A stretch of 21,963 nucleotides of DNA from DAOQAU01 sp964640325 (GTDB lineage: Bacteria > Cyanobacteriota > Vampirovibrionia > Gastranaerophilales > Gastranaerophilaceae). The notes below the pieces were generated by a model. That model was not told the DNA's origin. It ran no database searches and saw only the letters and a program-made list of their open reading frames with translations. The stretch spans positions 1 to 21,963 of the forward strand of contig CAZXID010000027.1 in assembly GCA_964640325.1 (NCBI GenBank). The letters are read 5' to 3'. Positions within the stretch are counted from its first letter, which is position 1. Each line of letters begins with the position of its first letter. Position numbers and translations under genes: made by a program. Of this stretch, positions 16,024 through 21,963 are shown in pieces.

Positions 16024-17396
16024 TTTTCAGCCCCTTTCAAAACTTGAGAGCTTGATTTAAGTTCACTTCTTTCTACTTCTATGCTTCGATTTGCCAAAAT
16101 GACATGATTATCAAAGGCAAGATTTTCATCTCTATAGCATATACCTGCTTTAGATTTCATCAATTCTAAATCTTGTTCATTAAGCTTATGTTCTATAAGG
16201 TCAGGATTTTTTGAAGCGATTGTTCCTACAAATTTATTTAATTTATTATCAAAAGTTTTGCCGACGAAAAATCCGCTTTTAAGAAATGCATTTCTTATCG
16301 CTGCAGAATTTGAGTAAGTCAAAACCATACCGTCATCTTCTAATTTTCCGTAAAGTTGTTCAAAGAACTCTAGAGTCCATAAACAAGGACATTTTGAAGG
16401 TGTAAATGCGTCTAAAAATATGAAGTCATAAGTGTTTTTTGTGGTTTTTATGTACTTTCTGGCATCAAAATGATGGAAGTTTAATGTGATTTTATTGTTT
16501 TTATCGTATTTTTTTGCTTTTTTATAGCTTTTAGATATATACCTATAATATATATTATGTAAAAAGGTCGAATTATTCAAGTTTTTGTCATTATTATACC
16601 CCTGATTTTGATAGAAGCGTGCAAAATTGAGCATAAATTTAGATAAAAATGGTGAATTCTTTTTTTGGTTCAAAATACTGGTCAAAATTTTATCAAAAAA
16701 ATCCGGATTATTTTGTGCTAATTTTTCAAAAATTAAAATTGAAGTTTCTTTTTTGATTCTATATTTTTTTTCTAATTTTGTTTTTTTATTTTTTTGAACT
16801 TTTTTGATTTGTTCAAATTTATTTTCATAATTTTTTTTAAAAATTAAATTGTTCTGGTTAGAGGGAAAATAATTTTTACTCTCATTTGTGATAAACGGAG
16901 AAATTTGCATTAAAATTTTATCAGTATCAACAGCATCTATAAAAATTTTGTCTATTTTTTCTTCGTATACAGTTTCGCTAACCTCTAAGATATTATCGGA
17001 ATATATCGCTGCGCTATTTATGGGATAAATAGTATGATTTTGCTCTAACCCCCCTACTGGAATATTATCAGTATCTATCGCCGCGATATTATTAAAATTG
17101 TGAGTTGTTTTTTTTAAAAAAAGTTTTTTATTTTTTAAATTATTTTTATATTTTTTTTCGCTTACATTTAAAAAAGTTTGCAGGGCAGTTTTTGTGTTAT
17201 ATCCGATTCCATAACATATATCAAGAATTTTCACACTATCATGCTTAAGCATGTACTCTTGCAGATGCGCAGGTAATATAAATTTTTGCCAGCTTTCGCT
17301 TAGCGCGCCATAGATAGAGTGGTATATGTCGTCGTCCTGTCTGCTAAATAGCCCGACAGAGCCGTCGTTAGTGAAATATGGGTATAATTCATACAT
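16020..17396 (-). CDS. mnmD: MnmC/MnmD-type tRNA wobble-uridine methyltransferase, enlarged by insertions
   Basis: This 458-residue SAM-dependent enzyme resembles the MnmC N-terminal (DUF752) domain, which makes mnm5(s2)U34 in tRNA. The family pattern is clear at both ends: PYFTNDGSVGLFSRQDDDIYHSIYGALSES (given as 6-23 and 24-35), SAM motif I ILDICYGIGYN (57-67), then HHFDARKYI (308-316), FLDAFTPSKCPCLWT (327-341) and a cyanobacterial-like CYRDENL tail (420-426). Standalone family members are about 220-250 residues; here Lys/Asn-rich insertions lie at about 78-147 and 165-303, the first holding three related segments. No FAD domain is fused. I use the ATG at 17396 rather than a TTG at 17420: it fits the family start. 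No ribosome binding site; TATAAT lies 6 nt upstream. First gene of the cluster. Confidence 0.8.
   Translation of the reverse strand: MYELYPYFTNDGSVGLFSRQDDDIYHSIYGALSESWQKFILPAHLQEYMLKHDSVKILDICYGIGYNTKTALQTFLNVSEKKYKNNLKNKKLFLKKTTHNFNNIAAIDTDNIPVGGLEQNHTIYPINSAAIYSDNILEVSETVYEEKIDKIFIDAVDTDKILMQISPFITNESKNYFPSNQNNLIFKKNYENKFEQIKKVQKNKKTKLEKKYRIKKETSILIFEKLAQNNPDFFDKILTSILNQKKNSPFLSKFMLNFARFYQNQGYNNDKNLNNSTFLHNIYYRYISKSYKKAKKYDKNNKITLNFHHFDARKYIKTTKNTYDFIFLDAFTPSKCPCLWTLEFFEQLYGKLEDDGMVLTYSNSAAIRNAFLKSGFFVGKTFDNKLNKFVGTIASKNPDLIEHKLNEQDLELMKSKAGICYRDENLAFDNHVILANRSIEVERSELKSSSQVLKGAEK
16911..17090 (-). repeat. Three diverged in-frame repeats inside the methyltransferase gene
   Basis: Segments at 17061-17090, 16986-17018 and 16911-16943 encode NIAAIDTDNI (103-112), NSAAIYSDNIL (127-137) and FIDAVDTDKIL (152-162), spaced 24-25 residues apart. 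The first two match at about 24 of 29 bases, which suggests duplication of the second-strand (beta2) coding segment of the Rossmann fold. Confidence 0.6.
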
Positions 17397-17402
17397 ATTA
17401 AT

Positions 17403-17408
17403 ATTATA
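17403..17408 (-). promoter_or_regulatory. Putative -10 box giving a leaderless methyltransferase mRNA
   Basis: The minus strand reads TATAAT, ending 6 nt before the ATG at 17396, the spacing expected if transcription starts at the A of ATG. There is no Shine-Dalgarno sequence. The area is a run of TA-rich sequence, so chance cannot be excluded. Confidence 0.45.
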
Positions 17409-17577
17409 TATTTTTATCAAAATAACACAAATTTATTACGTTTCGTTAAATATGCCATGATTCAGGATCAATAAGCACTTGCACCGTATTAGCAATATTA
17501 TTTTTTAAATTTCACACAAAAAAAAATATTTATAAGTTTTAATAAAGTGTTAACCATAAAAATTGGATATATTATTT

Positions 17578-18192
17578 ATGAAGGTAACATTAAATACAAT
17601 ATTATACAATAGAAAATCAACTCCCATGCAAGGTAAAAGTCCAACTACGAAAGCTGATTTTAGCAATTATGAAGACGACGGAAACTGGGGCTATAATGTG
17701 GACCATTATGACAAAGAGGCAAAAGAAGTCATGAGAAGTAATATATTATCTCAATGTTATAACATCGAGAGTTGGAAAGAAAAATGTTCTGAAAAAGAAA
17801 TATCCGAACTCCTTGAAAATTCTTCAAATAAAAATGGTATAAAACGCGCTAATCTCGAACAATTAGGCTTTAAATTCGTTTGGGGGGATTTGTTATGTTG
17901 CGGTACTATTAATGATGCAAACAAATCCTTAGAAAAGCTCAAAAACTCAGGGATAAAGACATTTATTGCCTTATGCGATATGGATGAAAATTTCCAAAAA
18001 AGATGCGAAAAGCTTGGCATTGAATACATTCGATTTGATTATAATGATTCAAAATTAAATACTGGTAAAAATATCAAAATGCTTTTAGAAATAGTTAAAA
18101 ATCCTTCTTTTGTTGGTTATGATACTGATGTATACGAAGATAGTTTAAGCTTACTCAGTTTACGAGGAACTATAAGAGAAAACAAAGGCTAA
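17578..18192 (+). CDS. Dual-specificity-phosphatase-like protein lacking the catalytic loop
   Basis: This 204-residue protein has an unplaced N-terminal half (1-100) and a C-terminal half resembling the start of a dual-specificity/tyrosine phosphatase. The segment GTINDANKSLEKLKNSGIK (109-127) leads into TFIALCD, then LGIEYIRFDYND (146-157) and a helix ending IVKNPSF (172-178). At the point where the P-loop HCxxGxxR should follow, the sequence instead reads VGYDTDVYEDS and ends 26 residues after IVKNPSF. No catalytic Cys or Arg motif is present, so it cannot act as a normal phosphatase. The ATG at 17578 is chosen over a TTG at 17563; neither has a ribosome binding site. It is convergent with the next gene, with a 4-nt overlap. 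It may be a truncated gene or a pseudo-phosphatase. Confidence 0.6.
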   Translation: MKVTLNTILYNRKSTPMQGKSPTTKADFSNYEDDGNWGYNVDHYDKEAKEVMRSNILSQCYNIESWKEKCSEKEISELLENSSNKNGIKRANLEQLGFKFVWGDLLCCGTINDANKSLEKLKNSGIKTFIALCDMDENFQKRCEKLGIEYIRFDYNDSKLNTGKNIKMLLEIVKNPSFVGYDTDVYEDSLSLLSLRGTIRENKG

Positions 18193-18932
18193 ATGTGTCT
18201 TAATTCAGGATTGATAAGCATTTTAGCCAGATTTTTGCTTCCTTTAAAAGGTCTTTTGGCTAGGATTTGGGACGCTTTTTGCTTATCGTAGTCGATAAAT
18301 TTATGCATAATATTAAATTTTTTGTCTTTAAATTCGGCTATAACGTAACAGGCTTTTGGGTCCAAAGTGAACGGACGGCCGACAGAACCGTCATTGACAA
18401 CGGTTTGTTTTGTATTTGTCTGATATCCGCAAGGAATATGGGTATGACCGCAAAAAATTATGTCCGCATCAACTCCCTTAATCATTTCCTCAACTTTTTC
18501 TATAGGTAAATCAGGAAAAATATTTTCGCTGTTGTTTCTCGGGGAACCGTGTGCCAATAGAATTTTAACCCCTTCTATTTCTAATTCCATTTGTTTGGGA
18601 AGGTTTTTCAAAAAAATTATATCATCTTCGGACATAATTTGAACATCATTTTCAAGCGCCTGCGCCATTACAGGGAAGCTTGAAGCTATTTTTTCTTTAA
18701 GCTCTGGCGAGTAATTTGCAATAAATTCATCTGTATTGCCTTGAATTAAATAAAAATTATCATTTTTTGCCATATTTTTAATAAATTCAACTGCCTTAAC
18801 AGGCTCAGGCCCTGCCATTGCGAGGTCTCCAAGGCAAAATATTTTATCGCATTTTTCAACTTTTATATCAGCCAAAACAGCTTCCAATGCCTGCATATTT
18901 CCGTGAATATCTGAGATAATTGCTATCTTCAT
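18189..18932 (-). CDS. YfcE/MJ0936-type calcineurin-like metallophosphoesterase
   Basis: This 247-residue cytoplasmic phosphoesterase has the full two-metal site: D8 and H10 in SDIHGN, D36 in LGDLAMAGP, N66 in QGNTDEF, H128 in LLAHGSP, and H163/H165 in CGHTHIP. The compact alpha/beta order and GSVGRPFTLDP match the Metallophos_2 group (YfcE, MJ0936, and many general phosphodiesterases). The natural substrate cannot be read from sequence. The last about 40 residues (KASQILAKRPFKG onwards) extend past the core. AGGAG lies 7 nt ahead of the ATG. A palindromic repeat starts about 20 nt upstream of the start codon, so its promoter lies within or beyond that repeat. Confidence 0.92.
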   Translation of the reverse strand: MKIAIISDIHGNMQALEAVLADIKVEKCDKIFCLGDLAMAGPEPVKAVEFIKNMAKNDNFYLIQGNTDEFIANYSPELKEKIASSFPVMAQALENDVQIMSEDDIIFLKNLPKQMELEIEGVKILLAHGSPRNNSENIFPDLPIEKVEEMIKGVDADIIFCGHTHIPCGYQTNTKQTVVNDGSVGRPFTLDPKACYVIAEFKDKKFNIMHKFIDYDKQKASQILAKRPFKGSKNLAKMLINPELRHI

Positions 18933-18952
18933 TAAATATCTCCTAGCCCTTT

Positions 18953-19087
18953 ATGTCATGCTGAACTTGATTCAGCATCTTTCCAGTGTCGTACGTTGGA
19001 TAGATCCCGATACATCGCCGGCGATACTCTCCCTTGTAACCCTCAACAAGTTTCGGGAACAAGACGAGAAGACGAGTTCGAGATGAC
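18953..19087. repeat. Second copy of the palindromic dispersed repeat, longer form
   Basis: The unit at 18953-18980 forms a hairpin (ATGCTGAA/TTCAGCAT) and matches the unit at 1076-1103 in 26 of 28 positions. The far end (about 19073-19087) carries a sequence whose reverse complement begins TGTCAT and shares GAACT, making imperfect terminal inverted repeats of about 15 nt. Inside are a perfect palindrome ATCGCCGGCGAT and a looser hairpin between CCCTCAAC and GTTTCGGG. Its base composition is more G+C rich than the surroundings. It fills most of the 204-nt gap between the divergent phosphoesterase and ispG genes. No open reading frame of note lies in it. This is a non-coding palindromic element of the REP/MITE kind. 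Confidence 0.75.
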
Positions 19088-19124
19088 AAAGAGTGTGTTT
19101 TTTAGTAACGTATCGTGTTCATGC

Positions 19125-19130
19125 TAAAAT
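19125..19130 (+). promoter_or_regulatory. Putative -10 box giving a leaderless ispG mRNA
   Basis: TAAAAT ends 6 nt before the ATG at 19137, with no Shine-Dalgarno sequence in between. A weak -35 candidate (TTAGTA, 19102-19107) lies 17 nt upstream. The box lies just outside the palindromic repeat. Confidence 0.4.
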
Positions 19131-19136
19131 TATTGT

Positions 19137-20192
19137 ATGATAAACAGAAGAAAATCCAAACAAATTTCAATAGGCGGAGTAAAAATCGGCGGTGATGCTC
19201 CAATTTCAGTACAATCAATGTGCAATACCGACACCAGAGATATAAAAGCCACGCTAAAACAAATTAACGAACTTACAGATGCAGGCTGCGAACTTATTCG
19301 GCTAGCGGTTTTAGATAAAGATGCCGCTTTTGCTATCAAAGATATAGTCAAAAAATCAAAAGCGCCTGTCATTGCAGACATTCACTTTGATTACCGCTTG
19401 GCAATCGAGTGCATAAACAACGGAATTCATGCACTAAGGTTGAATCCGGGTAATATAGGTAATTTAGAGAATATAAAAAAAGTTGTCACGCTTGCAAAAC
19501 AGCAGAAAATTCCCATAAGAATAGGGATTAATGCAGGCTCCTTGGAAAAAGAAATCGCCAAAGAAAATACAACTTTGCCTCAAAAAATGCTCAAAAGTGC
19601 GCTAAAACACGTTAAAATTCTTGAAGATTTGAACTTTGATTTGATTAAAATTTCGCTTAAATCGTCTGACGTTTTATCTACAATTGAAGCATATAAATTA
19701 ATTTCGGATAAAGTCGAATATCCTTTACATTTGGGCGTAACGGAAGCCGGAACTCTCAAATCAGGGTTGGTTAAATCATCTGTAGGACTGGGAAGCCTTT
19801 TATCTCAAGGCATTGGTGATACAATAAGGGTTTCTTTGACAGAAAACCCTGTTGAAGAGGTTTGGGCTGGCTTTGAAATCTTAAAATCGCTTAATTTGCG
19901 CCAAAAAGGGGTAAATTTTGTTTCTTGTCCGACTTGCGGACGTTGCCAAATTAACTTGATTGAACTTGCAAAACAGATTGAAGAAAAATTTAAAAATCTA
20001 AAAGAACCTGTTACTATAGCAGTTATGGGCTGTCCGGTTAACGGACCGGGTGAAGCCAAACATGCTGATTTTGGGGTCGCCGGTGCAATCGGCGAGGGGT
20101 ATATTTTTAAAAAAGGTGAAATAATCTGCAAAGTTCCTGAATTCGAAATTATACAAAAACTTGACGAAATAATAAAAAAATCACTCAAATAG
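19137..20192 (+). CDS. ispG: 4-hydroxy-3-methylbut-2-en-1-yl diphosphate synthase
   Basis: This 351-residue enzyme (IspG/GcpE) reduces MEcPP to HMBPP in the non-mevalonate isoprenoid pathway. The N-terminal TIM barrel has SVQSMCNTDTRD (24-35), IADIHFDYRLA (79-89), ALRLNPGNIG and HLGVTEAGT. The C-terminal domain binds the [4Fe-4S] cluster through C264, C267 and C299 with E306 (SCPTCGRCQ and GCPVNGPGEAKHADFG), each six positions before the E. coli residues. It is the short bacterial type, shorter than the roughly 400-residue forms of photosynthetic cyanobacteria. The electron donor is normally ferredoxin or flavodoxin. The ATG lacks a ribosome binding site and has TAAAAT 6 nt upstream. The antisense 127-residue open frame in its 3' half is not a gene. 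Confidence 0.96.
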   Translation: MINRRKSKQISIGGVKIGGDAPISVQSMCNTDTRDIKATLKQINELTDAGCELIRLAVLDKDAAFAIKDIVKKSKAPVIADIHFDYRLAIECINNGIHALRLNPGNIGNLENIKKVVTLAKQQKIPIRIGINAGSLEKEIAKENTTLPQKMLKSALKHVKILEDLNFDLIKISLKSSDVLSTIEAYKLISDKVEYPLHLGVTEAGTLKSGLVKSSVGLGSLLSQGIGDTIRVSLTENPVEEVWAGFEILKSLNLRQKGVNFVSCPTCGRCQINLIELAKQIEEKFKNLKEPVTIAVMGCPVNGPGEAKHADFGVAGAIGEGYIFKKGEIICKVPEFEIIQKLDEIIKKSLK

Positions 20193-20218
20193 CCTATAAT
20201 ATTATTATGTTAAGATTG

Positions 20219-20224
20219 TATAAT
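20219..20224 (+). promoter_or_regulatory. Putative -10 box of the secreted-protein gene
   Basis: TATAAT at 20219-20224 would give a leader of about 43 nt containing the AAGAGG site. An alternative, TTGTAA (20229-20234) and TATTAT (20252-20257) with 17-nt spacing, would start the RNA on top of the ribosome binding site and is less likely. No -35 box is clear for the first option. Confidence 0.3.
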
Positions 20225-20273
20225 AAACTTGTAATCCTGTAAAAAATAGTCTATTATTCTCTAAGAGGTATTT

Positions 20274-20591
20274 ATGAAAAAATTTTTATCATTGTTTTGT
20301 GTTCTAATTTTATCATCGCCGGCATTTGCTGATTTAAGTGTCAATGATATTTCATCACAAAAATATATAGATAATCACGGACATAGCGATGAAATGTCCA
20401 GGTTAATTGATCTTCAAAAAAGCCAAATAAATACAGTTAATACAGACTATAAATCCCCCCAGCCCGAAATTTATCTCACGCCCATTTCACGTGCTTTAAG
20501 AAAAGTTTTTATGTACTTGGATTGTGGACTTGATGACGGTCTTTTTATGCAACACAATATAGACTTTACAACACGATATGATGATATTTAA
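20274..20591 (+). CDS. Small exported protein of unknown function
   Basis: This 105-residue protein starts with a good Sec signal peptide: MKK, a hydrophobic core (FLSLFCVLIL) and SSPAFA with cleavage expected after Ala19. The Cys in the signal core is not placed for lipoprotein processing. The mature part (about 86 residues) is polar and acidic, with one Cys in MYLDCGLDDG, and shows no domain I recognise. In a diderm cell it would be periplasmic or outer-surface. AAGAGG lies 5 nt before the ATG. It follows ispG by 81 nt but seems to have its own promoter. Its stop is 2 nt from the stop of the convergent nuoN gene. Signal and start are convincing; function unknown. Confidence 0.8.
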   Translation: MKKFLSLFCVLILSSPAFADLSVNDISSQKYIDNHGHSDEMSRLIDLQKSQINTVNTDYKSPQPEIYLTPISRALRKVFMYLDCGLDDGLFMQHNIDFTTRYDDI

Positions 20592-20593
20592 TC

Positions 20594-21963
20594 TTAAACG
20601 TTATACGCTATAAATTGGCAAAGTTCTATCACTTTTGACGGAAAAACGCCCATAATGACAGTGATTAAAGCGCAAAAATAAAGAATGACTATTGCGGAGC
20701 TCGTTTTGTGTGGTATGACTTCACTTTCAACTTTATCTGATTTGTCAAACATAAGCCTTACAACGGTTAAATAGTAAAAAACTGAGGCTACAATCGTGAG
20801 CATCATTATGATTAAGAACGGTAAAAATACTAGCCCTGAGCGAATTATCGCCGAAAATAAATACAATTTTGAAACAAACCCCGAAGTTATTGGAAACCCC
20901 GCCAAACCTAATATACAAATCGAAAAACACAAAGTAAAAATGGGATTAGTGTAAGCAAAATTCTTAAATTCATATAATCTGTTTGAAAATTGAGAATTCT
21001 CAAGAATAATTACTGCCGCAAAGACTCCTATATTCATAAAAACGTATGCTACAAGGTAAAATAGTACAGTGGATAAATTAAATACAGAAACTAAGCTCGC
21101 AGCAAACAAAACATAAGCCGCATTTGCGCTTGAACTGCATGCAAGAAGTCTTTTTATATTGGTTTGCCTTATTGCTAAAGTATTTGCCCATAGCGCTGTC
21201 ATAACAGAAATCATTACTAAAGCAAAAGTCAATTCGAAACTATAGCTCATCGCAAATACGAGCAATCTTGATAAAATACTGAACATTGCAACTTTAGGGA
21301 TTATTGATACAAAAGTTACAACAGAAGTATCCGCCCCTTCATATACGTCTAAAATCCAATTTGCAAAAGGGATTACACCTAATTTAAAACACAATCCCGA
21401 AGCAATAAAGATAGTTGCCATTGAATAAATCAAAGTGGGATCAACATCCAAAAAATATTCATAAATTTTTGAGAAATTAACCGTACCGGTAAGTCCATAG
21501 ATATAAGAAACACCGAATAAAAATACTGCTGTTGCAACCGCACTTATAAGAATGTATTTGAAAGTTGCTTCTTTGGATTTATACCCTTTATCAAAAGCAA
21601 GAAGGAAAAAAGTTGCAAAACCGAGGGTCTCCATTGATATAAACATGGTTAAAAAATCATTTGCAGATACTAAAACTAATGAGCCCAACACGGCGGTAAG
21701 TAAAATGGCATTAAACTGAAAAGCATTATCACGACGGGAGGTAATAGCTTTTTTTGTAAGAAAAACTATGATAAATGATGCTATTAAAATTATACATTTA
21801 AAAAATAGTGTGTAGTGATCAGACACGAATGAATCTTTAAAAGTATATGTAATTGGTTCAATATCAACTTTTGTACAAAGAGCAGTGGAAATAAAAATTC
21901 CCAATAAAGTAATCCATTTTGCAAGTTTATAATGCTTCAAATCAAGCACTATTGATAAAATTA
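20594..21963 (-). CDS. nuoN: NADH-quinone oxidoreductase subunit N (5'-truncated by window edge)
   Basis: This is an antiporter-like, proton-pumping membrane subunit of complex I/NDH-1, with about 13 hydrophobic segments visible. Diagnostic residues, numbered from a GTG at 21949, are E107 in SMETLGF, K131 in EATFKYILISA, K189 in CFKLGVIPFANWILDVYEGA and K219 in IPKVAMF. These align with E133, K158, K217 and K247 of E. coli NuoN. LAIRQTNIKRLLACSS is also typical. The frame stays open past the GTG to the edge, and about 20-25 N-terminal residues of the first helix are missing relative to E. coli, so I treat the gene as continuing beyond the window rather than starting at that GTG. Other complex I genes presumably lie upstream, outside the window. 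Confidence 0.92.
   Translation of the reverse strand, partial: ILSIVLDLKHYKLAKWITLLGIFISTALCTKVDIEPITYTFKDSFVSDHYTLFFKCIILIASFIIVFLTKKAITSRRDNAFQFNAILLTAVLGSLVLVSANDFLTMFISMETLGFATFFLLAFDKGYKSKEATFKYILISAVATAVFLFGVSYIYGLTGTVNFSKIYEYFLDVDPTLIYSMATIFIASGLCFKLGVIPFANWILDVYEGADTSVVTFVSIIPKVAMFSILSRLLVFAMSYSFELTFALVMISVMTALWANTLAIRQTNIKRLLACSSSANAAYVLFAASLVSVFNLSTVLFYLVAYVFMNIGVFAAVIILENSQFSNRLYEFKNFAYTNPIFTLCFSICILGLAGFPITSGFVSKLYLFSAIIRSGLVFLPFLIIMMLTIVASVFYYLTVVRLMFDKSDKVESEVIPHKTSSAIVILYFCALITVIMGVFPSKVIELCQFIAYNV

Noticed and set aside
17421..17577. Possible small RNA or gene in the gap between the divergent methyltransferase and phosphatase-like genes
   Set aside because: No open frame, tRNA-like fold or clear hairpin was seen; it most likely just holds promoters.
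19805..20188. 127-residue open frame antisense to ispG
   Set aside because: ispG is certain in this region and the antisense product has no recognisable motif.
1..21963. CRISPR array, prophage, defence system, transposase or tRNA genes
   Set aside because: No regularly spaced direct repeats, no mobile-element proteins and no cloverleaf sequences were found on either strand by eye.

Overview
This window of about 22 kb looks like ordinary chromosome from an AT-rich, diderm and probably anaerobic bacterium. An AsmA/TamB-type lipid-transport protein and an MlaE-type permease imply an outer membrane. A rubrerythrin, an oxygen-sensitive class I fumarase, IspG and a small [4Fe-4S] ferredoxin fit an anaerobe. 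The methyltransferase ending (a CYRDENL-type tail) and the overall gene mix suggest a non-photosynthetic relative of cyanobacteria (Vampirovibrionia/Gastranaerophilales). That placement is an inference from the look of the proteins, not a computed phylogeny. The standard genetic code fits every gene. I see no rRNA, tRNA, CRISPR array, transposase, integrase or phage gene.

Layout. Positions 1-33 are the tail of an upstream gene, closed by a strong bidirectional terminator shared with a ferredoxin gene (93-278, -). An EF-hand protein (442-1005, +) follows, then a palindromic repeat. Next is an overlapping branched-chain aminotransferase/MlaE pair on the minus strand (1134-2775). A degenerate family 2 glycosyltransferase (2910-4451, +) faces ruvA (4479-5099, -). 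ruvA shares an overlapping divergent promoter with a TPR protein (5174-6133, +). An HD-GYP-like protein (6220-7053, +) runs 60 nt into the end of a fumarase gene on the other strand.

From 14060 down to 6994 is a tightly packed minus-strand operon: a 1373-residue AsmA/TamB-like protein, TatD-type DNase, TlyA rRNA methyltransferase and fumarase. Its junctions are 1 nt apart or overlap by 4 nt. Upstream, on the same strand, a second cluster (17396 down to 14131) carries an MnmC-type tRNA methyltransferase, a translationally coupled FAD-dependent oxidoreductase and rubrerythrin. A truncated dual-specificity-phosphatase-like gene (17578-18192, +) abuts a YfcE-type phosphoesterase (18189-18932, -). 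A second palindromic repeat then separates that gene from ispG (19137-20192, +). The window closes with a small secreted protein (20274-20591, +) and the 3' part of nuoN (minus strand, cut by the window edge).

How the genes relate. Most are housekeeping: isoprenoid synthesis, recombination, amino acid synthesis, TCA chemistry, RNA modification and energy conversion. The least ordinary points are: (i) the methyltransferase/FAD-oxidoreductase pair, which may be a two-protein version of the bifunctional tRNA enzyme MnmC; (ii) the enlarged methyltransferase, with three internal repeats; (iii) -10 boxes lying 6-7 nt upstream of start codons that lack ribosome binding sites, suggesting leaderless mRNAs; (iv) two copies of a hairpin repeat whose stem bases co-vary; (v) several degenerate enzymes (glycosyltransferase, HD-GYP, phosphatase). 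No stretch longer than 300 bases lacks a gene; the longest gaps (about 130-205 bases) are described below.
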